This document shows, in pieces, positions 12,362 to 23,665 of a DNA stretch of 64,000 nt. Below the pieces are notes generated by a model that worked only from the letters and a program-made list of their open reading frames with translations, did not search any database and was not told the origin of the DNA. Position numbers and translations under genes: made by a program. This DNA is from Haematobia irritans (Eukaryota; Arthropoda; Insecta; Diptera; Muscidae), in the NCBI RefSeq assembly GCF_050003625.1, contig NC_134401.1:65193242-65257241 (forward strand), written 5' to 3'. How positions within the stretch are numbered: the first letter of the stretch is position 1; every line of letters begins with the position of its first letter.

Positions 12362-12369
12362 CTCTAGGA

Positions 12370-12675
12370 CCATTAAAATTAGGATACAGACCTCATTTAT
12401 CAAATTTTCATTCTCTTTTCGCGGTTTATTAATAAAGGTACCCATGTACGAACAAATGCCAGTTTAAAAATCCAAATTATAACGAATACTTCAAAGTAAA
12501 AAATGTTTTCTTAATTCCAAAAAAACTTTGAACCAAAAACGCTAAATCCTCAAAATAAGTCTTAGCCTATATTTGAAGCGTTTTTATCTTAAATCTAAAG
12601 TTTCAATATTTCTGTTAATTTAAGGACACCATTGTCATATATTATTCATAGCCGAATATCATTTACGGCAACTTT
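12370..12675. other. Unassigned AT-rich repeat remnant
   Basis: The hAT MITE sits inside a longer AT-rich sequence. Motifs on its left near 11800 (aaagattttg, gattccgagacaaagatgc) recur near 63395-63435, so the host sequence of the MITE is probably an old dispersed repeat. No gene is seen. Confidence 0.35.
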
Positions 12676-12873
12676 CATGTAGCTCCGTTTGGCTTTAACT
12701 GCCAGTTAACAGAAAGTAAATTGCAAATATATTCTCTCTGGTTAACTTTAACTGAAAAATCTTCGGCAGTTAAGTTCTTAACTGGCATATGGAATATATA
12801 GGCAAGATGACAGCAATGTCCATATGACGGGTTAAAAGTTCGTTAGTTAACGGTATAGTAACGGAGCTTCATG
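12676..12873. repeat. Short inverted-repeat element (198 bp)
   Basis: Its ends are catgtagctccgtt (12676-12689) and aacggagcttcatg (12860-12873), complementary with one mismatch. Inside are repeated ttaactgccagttaac-like half palindromes. It is probably a MITE; the target duplication is not clear. A related stretch (gcatatggaatata, ccaagatgacag) recurs near 48860. Confidence 0.45.
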
Positions 12874-12977
12874 AAAATAGGGGTTAACATATTTATAAAA
12901 TATCATTTGTTTTTTTTTTTTTGGAAGAAGAATAAAGAGTTTTATTTCAAAATTTTATAATTATAATTAGATGTGTA

Positions 12978-14287
12978 AAGGGTGATACGGTCAAAATTTG
13001 GTCAATATGAACTTGACGTATTTCTTTCAATTTTGCATTTAAAAAACCTGAACACCCCTCATTTTGAAGGTGTGTGTGTAGAATGTTGCTCCTATTTTGA
13101 TTTTGGAATTCACTCTTCAGTTGTCAAAATGCCGTCCAAGCAAGAAGAGCAGCGTATCAAAATTTTGCTCGCGCATCGCGAAAATCCGAGCTACTCGCAC
13201 GCATAGCTGGCAAAATCGCTAAAAGTTGCCAAATCAACCGTTACAAATGTAATTAAAGTGTTTGGGGAACGTTTGTCGACAGCCAGGAAGTCTGGATCGG
13301 GGGGAAATCGAAAACCGGAAGCCGCTGAGACGACAAAGATAGTTGCCGGTAGTTTCAAGCGAAACCCTAACCTCTCTCTCCGAGATGCCGCAAATAAGTT
13401 GGGTGTATCGTCTACAACCGTGAATCGAGCCAAAAAACGAGCCGGGCTATCGACTTACAAGAAGGTAGTGACTCCAAATCGCGATGATAAACAAAATACG
13501 ACGGCCAAAGCGCGATCCCGGAGGGTGTAGACGACGATGCTGACGAAGTTTGACTGCGTGGTAATGGACGACGAAACCTACGTCAAAGCCGACTACAAGC
13601 AGCTTCCGGGACAGGAGTTTTATACGGCAAAAGGAAGGGGAAAGGTAGCAGATATTTTCAAGCACATGAAACTGTCAAAGTTCGCAAAGAAATATCTGGT
13701 TTGGCAAGCCATCTGTACCTGTGGCTTGAAAAGCAGCATTTTCATAGCTTCCGGGACTGTCAACCACGAAATTTACGTGAAAGAGTGTTTGAATAAACGT
13801 CTGCTGCCTTTCCTGAAGAAACACCGTTGTTCCGTACTGTTTTGGCCGGATTTGGCATCTTGCCATTACGGTAAAAAGGCCATGGAGTGGTACGCCGCCA
13901 ACAACGTGCAGGTGGTTCCCAAGGACAAGAACCCTCCCAACACGCCAGATCTCCGCCCAATTGACTATTGGGCTATTGTCAAGCGGAACCTAAAGAAGAC
14001 AAAAAAAACTGCTAAGGACAAGCAGCAGTTCAAGGCAAACTGGCTTTCTGCGGCGAAGAAGGTGGACAAGGTGGCTGTACAAAATCTGATAGCAGGTGTC
14101 AAGCGTGAGGCCCGGCAATTCGGATTTCGAAAAGCGAAAGCCTAACTGAATATTTTTCCTGAATTTTATACTAATTGAACTTGACAAACAAATTTAATTT
14201 GATTTTTTAAATAAACGATTTCTAAATAAACGATTTCACCGATATACACGCGTTTCCCCTTGACCAAATTTTGACCGTATCACCCTT
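12978..14287 (+). mobile_element. Tc1/mariner-superfamily element, DD37D type, nearly complete
   Basis: The 1310-bp element has identical 28-bp terminal inverted repeats (12978-13005 and 14260-14287) starting aagggtgatacggtc. It is flanked by TA on both sides (12976-12977 and 14288-14289). It contains one transposase reading frame broken by two nonsense codons. A short direct repeat (aaataaacgattt, near 14209 and 14225) lies in the 3' untranslated part. Confidence 0.9.
13129..14145 (+). pseudogene. Mariner-type transposase, two in-frame stop codons
   Basis: A cut-and-paste DNA transposase that would bind the 28-bp terminal repeats. The frame from ATG 13129 spans 338 codons and stays in one frame throughout, but TAG codons occur at residue 26 (13204-13206) and residue 134 (13528-13530). 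An N-terminal helix-turn-helix region (LGVSSTTVNRAKKRAGLST) is visible. The catalytic triad is D148 (in MDDETYV), D241 (FWPDLA) and D279 (RPIDYW), with 37 residues between the second and third Asp. That spacing is typical of the maT/ITmD37D lineages, not classical D34D mariner. All three acidic residues are kept, so inactivation is recent and due to nonsense changes only. Confidence 0.9.
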
Positions 14288-14289
14288 TA

Positions 14290-14708
14290 GGTATATTTGA
14301 GACATTTTTACATTTTGCAAATGGGCTGGACCTCTCCAAGGCATTTGGCGAACTGTGAATTTATGTTCACAAATAGGGTGGTTTGTAATTATTCGCAATC
14401 TGCTAGTAACCGATTTTCATCATTAAGATAAGGCCCGGCCGATGTTCTATCGTATTTAGTTGATTTCAACACGAACATATACCATTCCATTTATTAATCA
14501 ATTTTTATTTTACTTTTAGTGAAGATTTCTTGCCGTATAGGATGATTTCGCCAATTCATGGCAGAGGGTACATGAGTTGATTTAGTGCAATTTTCATCTT
14601 TTGATGTCAACTACTTTGTATTTAGATTTATTATTACATATATTTTAATACAATAAAATATAATATTTAACTGGGACGAAATTGGTTAATTCGGTCATTA
14701 GTATTATT
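14290..14708. other. Unassigned intergenic sequence
   Basis: No gene or repeat terminus was recognised here. Confidence 0.35.
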
Positions 14709-14935
14709 AAAGTTGGGCAACACAACTGAATGATGAAGGTAGCAACAACCAATGTCGTCGGCAGACCCAATCAACACCATATGAGATATTGGTTGTGTCG
14801 ACCGAATCAGTCGGGTGGCACAACTGCCAACTGGTAGTTGCTACAACTGCCAAAAGGAGGTTGGCAATAAATTCGATTGTCACAACCAATCTGTATTCTC
14901 TGCACACAGAGAAGAGTGTGGTTGGAATTCCGTTT
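14709..14935. repeat. Half copy of the GGTTG-rich palindromic MITE
   Basis: It shares long stretches with 16060-16485, for example caactgaatgatgaaggt, aaaaggaggttggcaataaa and ccaatctgtattctctgca. Only one arm of the palindrome is present. No coding potential. Confidence 0.55.
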
Positions 14936-14999
14936 TAGTAATGAACATTCTACATTTAGAAATAAATATAGGTTGTTTATACCAATTTTTTGTATTTAC

Positions 15000-15850
15000 A
15001 CGTATTTGTTCGTAACTGTAACTATTTGGTAAGACTTTCAACAAAATTTCTGTCATGCTACAAAATAAATGGTTGTGGCAACCAAATCTACCTCTTTTGA
15101 AAAATTTTGAGTCAAATTAGTCGATACGACCAACAGTAAGGAAATTTTTTAACTATCATTTAGTTGCCAACATTTTCATATAGCATTCACAGCCGAATGG
15201 CGTTTGAAATTTTTAAATGTCATTTGCGTTAATAAAAATTATTTGAAGTAGAAAAATGTATTTTATTTAAAACTTTTAAATCGAAACAACAAAATGGGTC
15301 AAAATTGTCGATTCTTCTCATATCTTCACCATGGATGGGATCGCAACATCTTATCTAAGGAGAGGATGTTTCCTGTGGACAATGGTTTGTACTCGATATA
15401 TTCTTTTAGTTAGTTCAAAATAACTCCATGTACCCCATTTCTAGCATGTAAATTTGGAGATTGTGATTCAGCTTGGATCCTGTTTGATCCGAATGTTTGT
15501 AGGAGTTAAAATCGCGGACTAGTTGCGACCCGACAATATTATACTCTGCACCATTGGTTAGATCTCGCCAAGATATTTCATGAATCGTGTGTTTTTGGAC
15601 ATATTTGGCCAAATCAGAAGCCGAGGCCTTAACTTCAATTTAACCGATTCTGTGGAAAGTATGCAATTGCGGAAAGTATGCAATAGACTACATGACTACA
15701 ATCTGGGTAAAGCAAATTGTGTGTAAAGTGTTGGTATTCTGGCCATATTTCTTCAAATCGGAAGAACATATATATGGAGGCTTTATCTAAATCTGAGCCG
15801 ATTTGGATTTGGAGAATGTGAAATCTACTCTCTGTGTAAAATATCAAGTC
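15000..15850. repeat. Old Helentron-like monomer sequence and unassigned DNA
   Basis: From about 15590 to 15850 phrases such as tatatggaggctttatctaa and gagccgatttggattt match the roughly 152-bp monomers of the HINE-like family seen at 19335-21018. The first 500 bp hold nothing recognisable. The copy is degraded and lacks ends. Confidence 0.4.
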
Positions 15851-16059
15851 AAGTCTTGTTTAGTCTCATGGGTAAAATAAGTATATTATTGTCATATTTC
15901 CCCCTTCAAACCAACATATATTGGAGCCATAACAAAATGAAATAATAATAAAATACTCAATAAAAAAACTGAACTTATCTCATTAAAACATTTGATATGG
16001 GCAGCGTTATTTATATAGCGGGACTATTTTTTTTATAATTCGGTTATATGTACTTCGAG

Positions 16060-16485
16060 GGTTGATCAACACAATCGAATGATGAAGGTGACAGCAGATT
16101 TTTTTGGTTGACAAAATCAACTCTTTATGTCATGTAAGCCCTCCTTGCCATCGTTCGATTGGCAGGACCGAATTATGTGGGAGACACAACTGCCAAGTGA
16201 TAGTAGCTGCAACTACCAAAAGGAGGTTGGCAATAAATTCGATCGTCCCAACCAATCTGTATTCTCTGCACAGAGAATACAGATTGGTTGTGATAACCGA
16301 ATTTATTGCCAACCTCCTTTTGGCAGTTGCACCAACTATCAGTTGGCAGTTGTGTCACCCGACAAATTCGGTCGACTCAATCGAATTATGGGAACTCCAA
16401 CTAATGCTATATATGGAGTTGGTTGTATCAGACGATGGAATTTTTCGTTGTTCCCTTCATTTGGTTGTGTCACCCATCCCCAATT
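16060..16485. mobile_element. Palindromic GGTTG-rich MITE
   Basis: A palindrome is centred at 16269-16270. The inner arms ccaatctgtattctctg and cagagaatacagattgg are perfect complements and the match extends, with changes, from about 16170 to 16370. The outer ends (gatgaaggtg on the left, cccttcatttggttgtgtc on the right) are also inverted. No transposase frame. A half copy lies at 14709-14935. Confidence 0.65.
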
Positions 16486-17583
16486 ACAAATTAATTTCAT
16501 TTAAATTTTATTTTTTTATTTGGTTTAAATACGTTTAAATATTTGTATTAAAGATGTATAGCTAAATACAATGTATGATAACAATTAATGTCCTTAAAAT
16601 GTTTTGACGGTTGGGCAAACAAAATTTAATACACATCCCATTATGACCTTCATGGATCCGTATTACTAGTTTTTGCATATAAGTTATTTTTGGTCGCTAC
16701 AAGTTATTTTGGTCTGTGCCTACAGACACGTTTGGACAAGCAAGCCAATTTTGAAACCACAAGTGATGAACTTCTTCTTATTGCTGAGTGCGTCCCGATA
16801 GTGTGTTAGGCATTATGAAAAATAATCTGGCCCATGGCCCTTTGTATCCACTTGGGTCTGTTGTACAACGTTGACATATTGGATTATTGTTTAAAAATAA
16901 ATCAAATAAGATTAGTTAGATTTCGGTGCACTCATGTTTATATAAACAGTTCAGAACCTACCAATTTATTCACAATGACATCTCTGTGAGGTTCCAAGTA
17001 CACAAAGCATCCTGGAGATATGTCATTAAATCCGATTGGGGTACGTATGATTTTTATGCGCTATAATATACCCAACATAAATGATCCACTCCTATATCGT
17101 TACGTATCTTTTACTTACGTCCTCAAAATAATGCTTTGAACAACATTGTGGATGCCACTTTGTAGCGCTTTAAAAATCGTCATTAGTTACGTTTAATTGA
17201 AAAACAAACAAAAAAATATCTTCTTTGAGAACCAAGTAATTAACAAAAATTGAAGTGACATTTAAAAATATTTCAAATAGGATTCGGTTGTGAATACTGT
17301 ATGTCAGTTCTGATTGCTAAATGGCAGTTACGAAATTTATTTAAAGTTGGTTGTGCCAACAGAATTCGAAACAAATGCTTCAAAATATATAGATTTTGTT
17401 GCTTCAACCATTTGTCTTGTATCACAAACGAAATTCTATTGAAATGATTGCCAAATGATAGTAAGCATGAAAAGATGATTGCATTAAAGAAAATAGGTTG
17501 ACACACCTAATATATAATTCTAAATGTAGAATTTTCATTATCAGAACCGATTTCCAACCAAATTGTTCTCTGTGTGTGTGTGT
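16486..17583 (-). other. Unassigned sequence with one degraded SINE fragment (about 16767-16850)
   Basis: The stretch near 16767 (gtgatgaacttcttcttatt, gctgagtgcgtcccgat) matches the middle of the minus-strand SINE at 45799-46139 with many changes, so it is an old truncated copy. The rest has no recognised feature except a (TG)n run just before 17584. Confidence 0.4.
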
Positions 17584-17659
17584 GTGGCAGCCAGGGCTGT
17601 GGAGTCGGAGTCTGAGTCAGAAGATTTTGCTGGAAACAAACTTTGAAAAACACATCCTA

Positions 17660-18562
17660 CCCAGCAAAAAAAGCGTCGACAAAGAAGTAATGAAAGTGTT
17701 CTTTTTGGATCCAATGAATTTAACATGGACTTGTCATAGGACGGAAGTCCTCCATTTCAACAGCCGGTGCACTGAATTTGCATCACTACTTTAGGTGTTA
17801 TCCGAATTCAATGTTTTGGACGTTAATTAAAAAATTCTGTGATATTTTGTCAAATAAATAATTTTTTTATAATTTTTATACCCACCACCATAGAATGGTG
17901 ATGGTAAGTTTGTCATTCCGTTTGCAACACATCGAAATATCGATTTCCGAGTATATAAAGTATATATATTCTTGATCAGGGAGAAATTCTAAGACGATAT
18001 AACCATGTCCGTCTGTCTGTCTGTTGTAATCACGCTACAGTCTTCAATAATAAAGCAATCATGCTGAAATTTTTCACAAGCTCGTCTTTTGTCTGCAGGC
18101 AGGTCAAGTTCGAAGATGGGCTATATCGGCCCAGGTTTTGATATAGTCACCATATAAACCGACCTCCCGATTTGGGGTCTTGAGCTTATAGAAATCGTAG
18201 TTTTCATCCTGAAATTTGAAATCTAGAGGTATTTTATGACCATAAAGAGGTATGCCAAATTAGGTGAGTATTCTAACGCTTGTCTGAAACGTTTGGCCTC
18301 AAATATTTTCAAAAATTCACAATTTTTTCAGACAAAATTTTAATAATCTGTACCATTTTATGAATTCCTAAACTGATTTTAACCAATCTGAAACAAAAAA
18401 GCTAAAAATTACCCATTAAAAATATGAAAAAAGCATGTTTTAAAAATTTTAATGAAAAGAACTTCCTGTGTAGTTAGAATAAAGAACATCATTGGGAGTA
18501 CATCTTCTGGAAGTACTTTTAAAGTTGTGCCTTTGGAAGAACTTCCAATTTTTTTTGCTGGG
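17660..18562. mobile_element. CCCAGCAAAA-type TA-MITE split by a mini-me copy
   Basis: The ends cccagcaaaaaaagc and ttttttttgctggg are inverted and flanked by TA (17658-17659 and 18563-18564). Related sequence occurs at 49840-50695, 50700-51135, 60653-61047 and 62700-62904. About 392 bp of mini-me sequence (17879-18270) lies inside it, leaving about 510 bp of MITE. Confidence 0.7.
17879..18270 (+). mobile_element. mini-me/DINE-1-like element, truncated copy
   Basis: It begins tacccaccaccatagaatgg, has the ttcttgatcagggagaaatt core and the gtccgtctgtctgtctg block, and stops inside the second monomer (gccaaattaggtgagta). The surrounding MITE is uninterrupted near 51010-51050, which defines both edges to within a few bases. 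Confidence 0.75.
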
Positions 18563-18744
18563 TATCTTTGTAACTAAAGAAATATTTCGACAAATTAGAT
18601 TCCATTGGGGTTTTTAATCGAACAACGAAAAACGAATTAATAAATTTCAGGCCATTCAAAGTGTATTTATATGGGTGAAATTTCACGGTGATATAAAAAG
18701 TAGGTTTTACTAGAATATGGGCTGAATTGATCAATTGTATTGTC

Positions 18745-19255
18745 TATTGTTAACATATTAAAATATCGATTTTTGACCATATATGTACTCTTGATAAAGG
18801 TACAATTTTAAGGCAATATAGTCGAGTTCGAAGATGGGTCATACCGGACAATTTTGTGATATAGCACCTACATATAAACCCATCTTCCGATTTGCTTTAA
18901 GAAGTTTTTCGCAGGCTAAAATTTGTCACAAATTTTGAATTTAGAGTTATTTGAGATCCATAAATAAATGCGGAAATTTCCGTCGGCCCAGATTTTGTAT
19001 ATGGAGATAATTACTTGAGAAATCTCCATATACACACGAAATTAAACCTCTGCCAACGTGCCATCTCAGCCGGTCTTTTGGGAGAATGTTTGTTTCATCA
19101 AAGCCACTCGAAATTCTTTACATTAAATTAATGACCTCTAATGTCCATAACTGACAGACCATTTATAAATCGATGTTTCACCATTTTAGTTGTATGGTAG
19201 TGGTTATTTAAAATTCCGCCCGTCCTAATTTTTGGCAGTTTATGTTTGTCTTCCA
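18745..19255 (+). mobile_element. Degraded mini-me copy
   Basis: Recognisable pieces in order are atatcgatttttgaccatat, ctcttgataaagg, gagttcgaagatgggtcata, the monomer phrase tataaacccatcttccgatt, and an end-like gtggttatttaaaattccgc. The (GTCY)n block is lost. Identity to the young copies is low. Confidence 0.5.
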
Positions 19256-19334
19256 TATCCGACACATTACATTTTTTAACATCTAAACTTTCTATCTGAT
19301 TAGCCCGACATTTTGATTTTTGTGTATTTTTCTT

Positions 19335-21018
19335 TTTATACCCTTCACCACTACTGTGGTACAGGGTATAATAAGTTTGTGCATTTGTATGTAACGCCAA
19401 GAAATAATTGTCATAGACCCATCTTTTAGTATACCGATCGGCTTAGAATTAAATTCTGAGTCGATTTAGCGATGTCCGTCTGTCTGTCTGTCCGTCCGTC
19501 TGTCTGTATATGTAATTTTGTGCACAAAGTACAGGTCGCAGTTTAAGTCCGATCGTCCTCAAATTTAGTATAGGGCCGTTTTTTAGGACAGAGACAATCG
19601 CTATTGATTTTGGAAAAAATCGGTTCAGATTTAGATATAGCTGCCATATATAGTTATCACCGATTTGATCATAATTCACGTATTTATGAACCGACGTTCT
19701 TCAAATTTTGTACATCTGAATGTTTTGTCAGTCCCGTAAAAACTGCCAAATATCAACTAAATCGGTTTAGATTTATATATAGCTCCCATATATATCTTTC
19801 GTCCGATTTGGACTTATATGGCCCCAAAAGCGAGAGTTTTGCCCTGATTTGCTTCAAATTTTGCACAACGAGTACGTTTAATAGTATCGTTAATTGTGCC
19901 AAATTTAGTTGAAATCGGCTCAGATTTAGATATAGCTCCCCTATATATCTTTCGACCGATTTGGACTTATATGGCCCCAAAAGCCAGAGTTTTGCCCTGA
20001 TTTGCTTCAAATTTTGCACAACAAGTACGTGTAATAGTATCGTTGAGTGTGCTTAATTTGGTCAAAATCGGTTCCGATTTAGATATAGCTCCCATATATA
20101 TCTTTCGTCCGATTTGGATTTATATGGCCTCAAAAGCCAGAGTTTTTCCCTGAGTTGCTTGAAATTTTGCACAAGGAGTACGTTTTATAGTATCGTTAAT
20201 TGTGCAAAATTTAGTTGAAGTCGGTTCAGATTTAGATATAGCTCCCATATATATCATTCACCCGATTTGGACTAATATGCCCACAGAGGCAAAAGTGCTA
20301 CTCTGATTTACGTGAAATTTTGCAGAGGAAGTAGAATTGAACTTGAAACTTTGCACCGGCAGTAGAATTAAGGTTCTGCATATGCGTGTTTATTTTGGTT
20401 GAAATCGGTTCAGATTTTGATATAGCTCCCATATATATCTTTCGCCCGATTTTCCGTCATATGACCACAGAGGTCAAAGTTGTTATCCGATTTACGTGAC
20501 ATTTTGCACAGGGAGTAGATTCAACATAGTAACTATGCATGTGCAATTTGATTGCAATCGGTTCACATTTCGATATAGATTCCATATATATGATTATCCT
20601 ATTTAGGCAAAACTGGCCGAAATACCTACATTTTCCTTATCAAATCGCCACTGCTAAGTCAAAAACTTGTCAAAATGACTCAAATTTTCCTACTACTCTA
20701 TTACACATCTATCGACCGATAAATCATAAATACACTTTTGCGAAGTTGCCTCAAAATTGGTTCATATTTAAATGTTTCCTATATTTTTTTACTAACATTG
20801 TGTTCCACCTCAGCGCATTAGCCGACTTAAATGTAAAATCTATAAGTATTGCAGAACTCTGTACAGATCTGCTCAGATATACAGAATATATGTGTATGGA
20901 TTGATATAACATCCAACATATTGGACGGATTTGATATGGTATCAAAAATGTGGACTTACAAAGTGGTGAAGGGTATAATATAGTCGGCCCGCCCGACTTT
21001 AGACTTTCCTTACTTGTT
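19335..21018 (+). mobile_element. Helentron-related (HINE-like) element, family B, full length
   Basis: It starts tacccttcaccactactgtgg, has the (GTCY)n block at about 19485-19505, then at least seven monomers in which atagctcccatatatatc recurs about every 153 bp (near 19782, 19935, 20088, 20240, 20423). It ends with gtggtgaagggta, the palindrome gtcggcccgcccgac and ctttccttacttgtttt. The order of parts is the same as in mini-me copy A, although most of the sequence differs. Non-coding. Confidence 0.75.
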
Positions 21019-21093
21019 TTATATAGATTTATTTTTTATAAAATGCCTATATAGATTAATACCAGGATTTTACTTCTTAAACTTCTGGAAGCC

Positions 21094-21095
<2 letters not shown>

Positions 21096-21130
<35 letters not shown>
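21096..21130. repeat. Poly(T) run of 35
   Basis: An uninterrupted run of 35 T lies just after the HINE-like element, inside the hAT block. Its length should be treated cautiously because homopolymers are prone to assembly error. Confidence 0.9.
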
Positions 21131-21134
<4 letters not shown>

Positions 21135-21529
21135 AATACATATTCTGGAGATTGTTGTTATCTACCCATTTTTACCATATTTTGATGTGGTCTCTATATA
21201 GTACTGTGTCGTATTTTAATTTATTAGCCTGATATTAAAATGTAGAGTTTTTTACATCCCTAAAATGCTGAAATTTCTCGTCGAGTCGTATCAAAAATTA
21301 AAATTAGAGTTCTTTTGGACATATAAACACATATGGCAAAATAGAATACTTATATCGGTATATTTTTGGAACACTACACCTTAAAATCACAATTGGAATA
21401 CTGTTAAAATGAGATTTAGGTACACCATCTGGAGTCGACTCCGGAGTCGGAGTCGAGGCTAATAAGAAATGCTGGAGTCGGAGCCGGAGTCGAGCAAAAT
21501 TGACTCGACTCCACAGCCCTGGTGGCAGC

Positions 21530-22060
21530 TATGTTATATTTAAATCTGAACAAATTTTCACTAAGTTTGGCATGCATAGTAAAAATGTTATTTCCATTCC
21601 CTGTGCACACTTTTAAGTAAATCGGAGGGAAATTTTTATCTACGGTGGTCATATGACTGTAAATCGGATGACAAATATATATGGGAGGTATATCTAAATC
21701 TGAACCGATTTAAACCAAATTTAGTGTGCATATTTATAATGTTAATTCTACATCCTGTGAAAAATTTCAGGTAAATGGGAAAAAAAGATTGGCCTCTTGG
21801 GCCATAGGAGAGTAAATCGGGCTAAAGCTATATATGAGAGCTATATCTGAATTTGAACCGATTTGACTAATATTCAGCAAAATTTACGAGACTCACAAAA
21901 TATTCGATTATACGAAATTGGAAGAAGATGAGTTGATAAATACGTCATTTATGACCAGATCGGTTATAAATATATATGGCAGCTATATCTAAATCTGAAC
22001 CGATTTTTCCCAAAATAAATAGGGATCGTCTATGAGACGAAATTGTGTGTAGATAAGACT
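21530..22060 (-). repeat. HINE-like monomers, fragment
   Basis: Phrases such as tatatggcagctatatctaa and aaatctgaaccgattt recur about every 150 bp, related to the family B monomers. The hAT block at 17592 appears to have inserted into a copy of this repeat, because the flank ggcagctatg is part of the monomer. No gene. Confidence 0.5.
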
Positions 22061-23600
22061 GTTAAGTTTATTGTAATAAAAAGTTCAAATTTGTACTACC
22101 AGGTAATGGAGATTTTTGGAGAATTTCATACTTAATCTGCCCAATGTCCCCACATGGGGACACCCTTTTTCCTAAAAAGTGAATCTGTTTCTTTAGTCGT
22201 AACTGAGTTAATAAAAAACTGATCAAATAAATTTTTGTCCGCCAGTTTAATTTTTGACGTTAATGGGTTAAAATAAAGTATTGAAAAACATCTTCTTCTT
22301 TGTGATCAAGATACAAAAAGTCTACAAATTTATAGATGATTTCATTAATTTTGAAGAAAAACATATATTTTTGAATGCTTTTTTGGTTTGTGGTCGAGAT
22401 ACAAAAATTTAAAGACTATTTCATTAATTTTAAGAATTTTTCAGAATTGACCTTAGTTCAACCAAATTTTCTTTCATGTAAGGATACCCATTTTTCAAAT
22501 CACTGAACTATAAGGACAAAACGACTTCACTGATAAGTTTGTCGACTTTTTGGACAAGAAAAAAAACAATTTTGGGATTGTTCAAAGTTTCTTTGAACCT
22601 GTTTCGAAACACTGTTGCAAAGACCCTGTATAACCCGTAAAAAAAATTGGAATTTGTGATATGCTTATGACACAGAACTTTGGACACATATGTTATTACG
22701 GAATTTGAGAAAAAATTCTGGAAGAAGAATAATTTTGGAAAAAAGCGGCTACACTAAAAGAATTTTTTTTCATCATTTCTTGTTGGAAAAATTACAAACA
22801 TTTTAAAATTTTTATTTTTGCTCGAAACTTTAATATATTTTTGTTTTCTTCGCTCTTGAAAAATATCGTTGCGTTATCAAATTGAAAAAACAAAGAACTC
22901 GTAAAAATTTGGATTTTTTTTTATAAATCTATTTTCGATTTTTTGGATTTTGGAAAAATTTAAGTGGAAATTTTATCATTATAAAACAACTTTACACCCC
23001 AGTCAACCTGAGATAATTTCAAGCTTTTTTGAAGAAAACAATTTTTTTGATTTTTTTTATATTTTTTATTTTTGATTAACCTTTATTTCCAAACCAATAT
23101 ATCTATAACTCGACCCTCTGACCCACAAAAAGGTAGGAGATAGTTGATTTTTGCAATTTTTGACACATTTAACATTCTTTTTTTCTTTTTTTTTTCTTTT
23201 TTAACTTGTATTGCAAAATTGCTACAATTCAAATATCAATGTTTTGTTTAAAGCATCGTGCTTTAAACAAAATATTGATTTTCTGTTTTTTTTTTTTTTT
23301 TTTTTTGATTTTTTGCGTTTTGGGGAATTTTTTCATTAAACTTTTTTTCGAGATTTTTTTGGGAAATTCTTTGGAACATTTGTTGTAAACGTAAATTTTG
23401 AGGATTTTGTTTGTTTTTACATCATTTGGCCCATTTTGTCTACTGACCCAATCTTTTTGTTAAATTTGACTCTTTTGAAATTTTTCTTGATTATAAAATA
23501 TTTCGACACTACAAATTTTGTCCCGTTTGAAAGGATATTTTGAATTTGAAATAGTTTATTGTAGAAAATTCGTGCTTTTTCTGAATAAAACTAGTTCTTT
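22061..23600. other. AT-rich region upstream of the BEL element, with LTR-like start at 22586
   Basis: Mostly AT-rich, poly(T)-rich sequence without genes. A 40-odd-bp stretch from 22586 (tgttcaaagtttctttgaac and onward to gaaacactgt) matches the presumed start of the 3' LTR at 30374. The match stops there, so the 5' LTR is either truncated or belongs to another copy. A short perfect palindrome tgtccccacatggggaca lies near 22146. Confidence 0.4.
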
Positions 23601-23665
23601 GATCCTTTCGCGATTTTTAATATATTTTAGTTTTTTGACTGGTGCAAAAAAGTTTAAAATACATC

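Larger units (their letters stand above)
17592..21521. mobile_element. hAT-bounded 3.9-kb composite block
   Basis: The left end CAGGGCTGTGGAGTCGGAGT and the right end GACTCCACAGCCCTG are inverted repeats. They are flanked by a perfect 8-bp duplication gtggcagc (17584-17591 and 21522-21529). The right subterminal region repeats ggagtcg several times. These are hAT hallmarks. The interior has no transposase; it is filled by a TA-MITE, two mini-me copies and a HINE-like element, all described separately. The original element was probably a small MITE later expanded by insertions. Confidence 0.75.

Noticed and set aside
14707..16538. Multiple overlapping frames on both strands (REYRLVV...FIANLLLAV type)
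   Set aside because: The same frame appears forwards and backwards because the MITE is palindromic; it is not a gene family.
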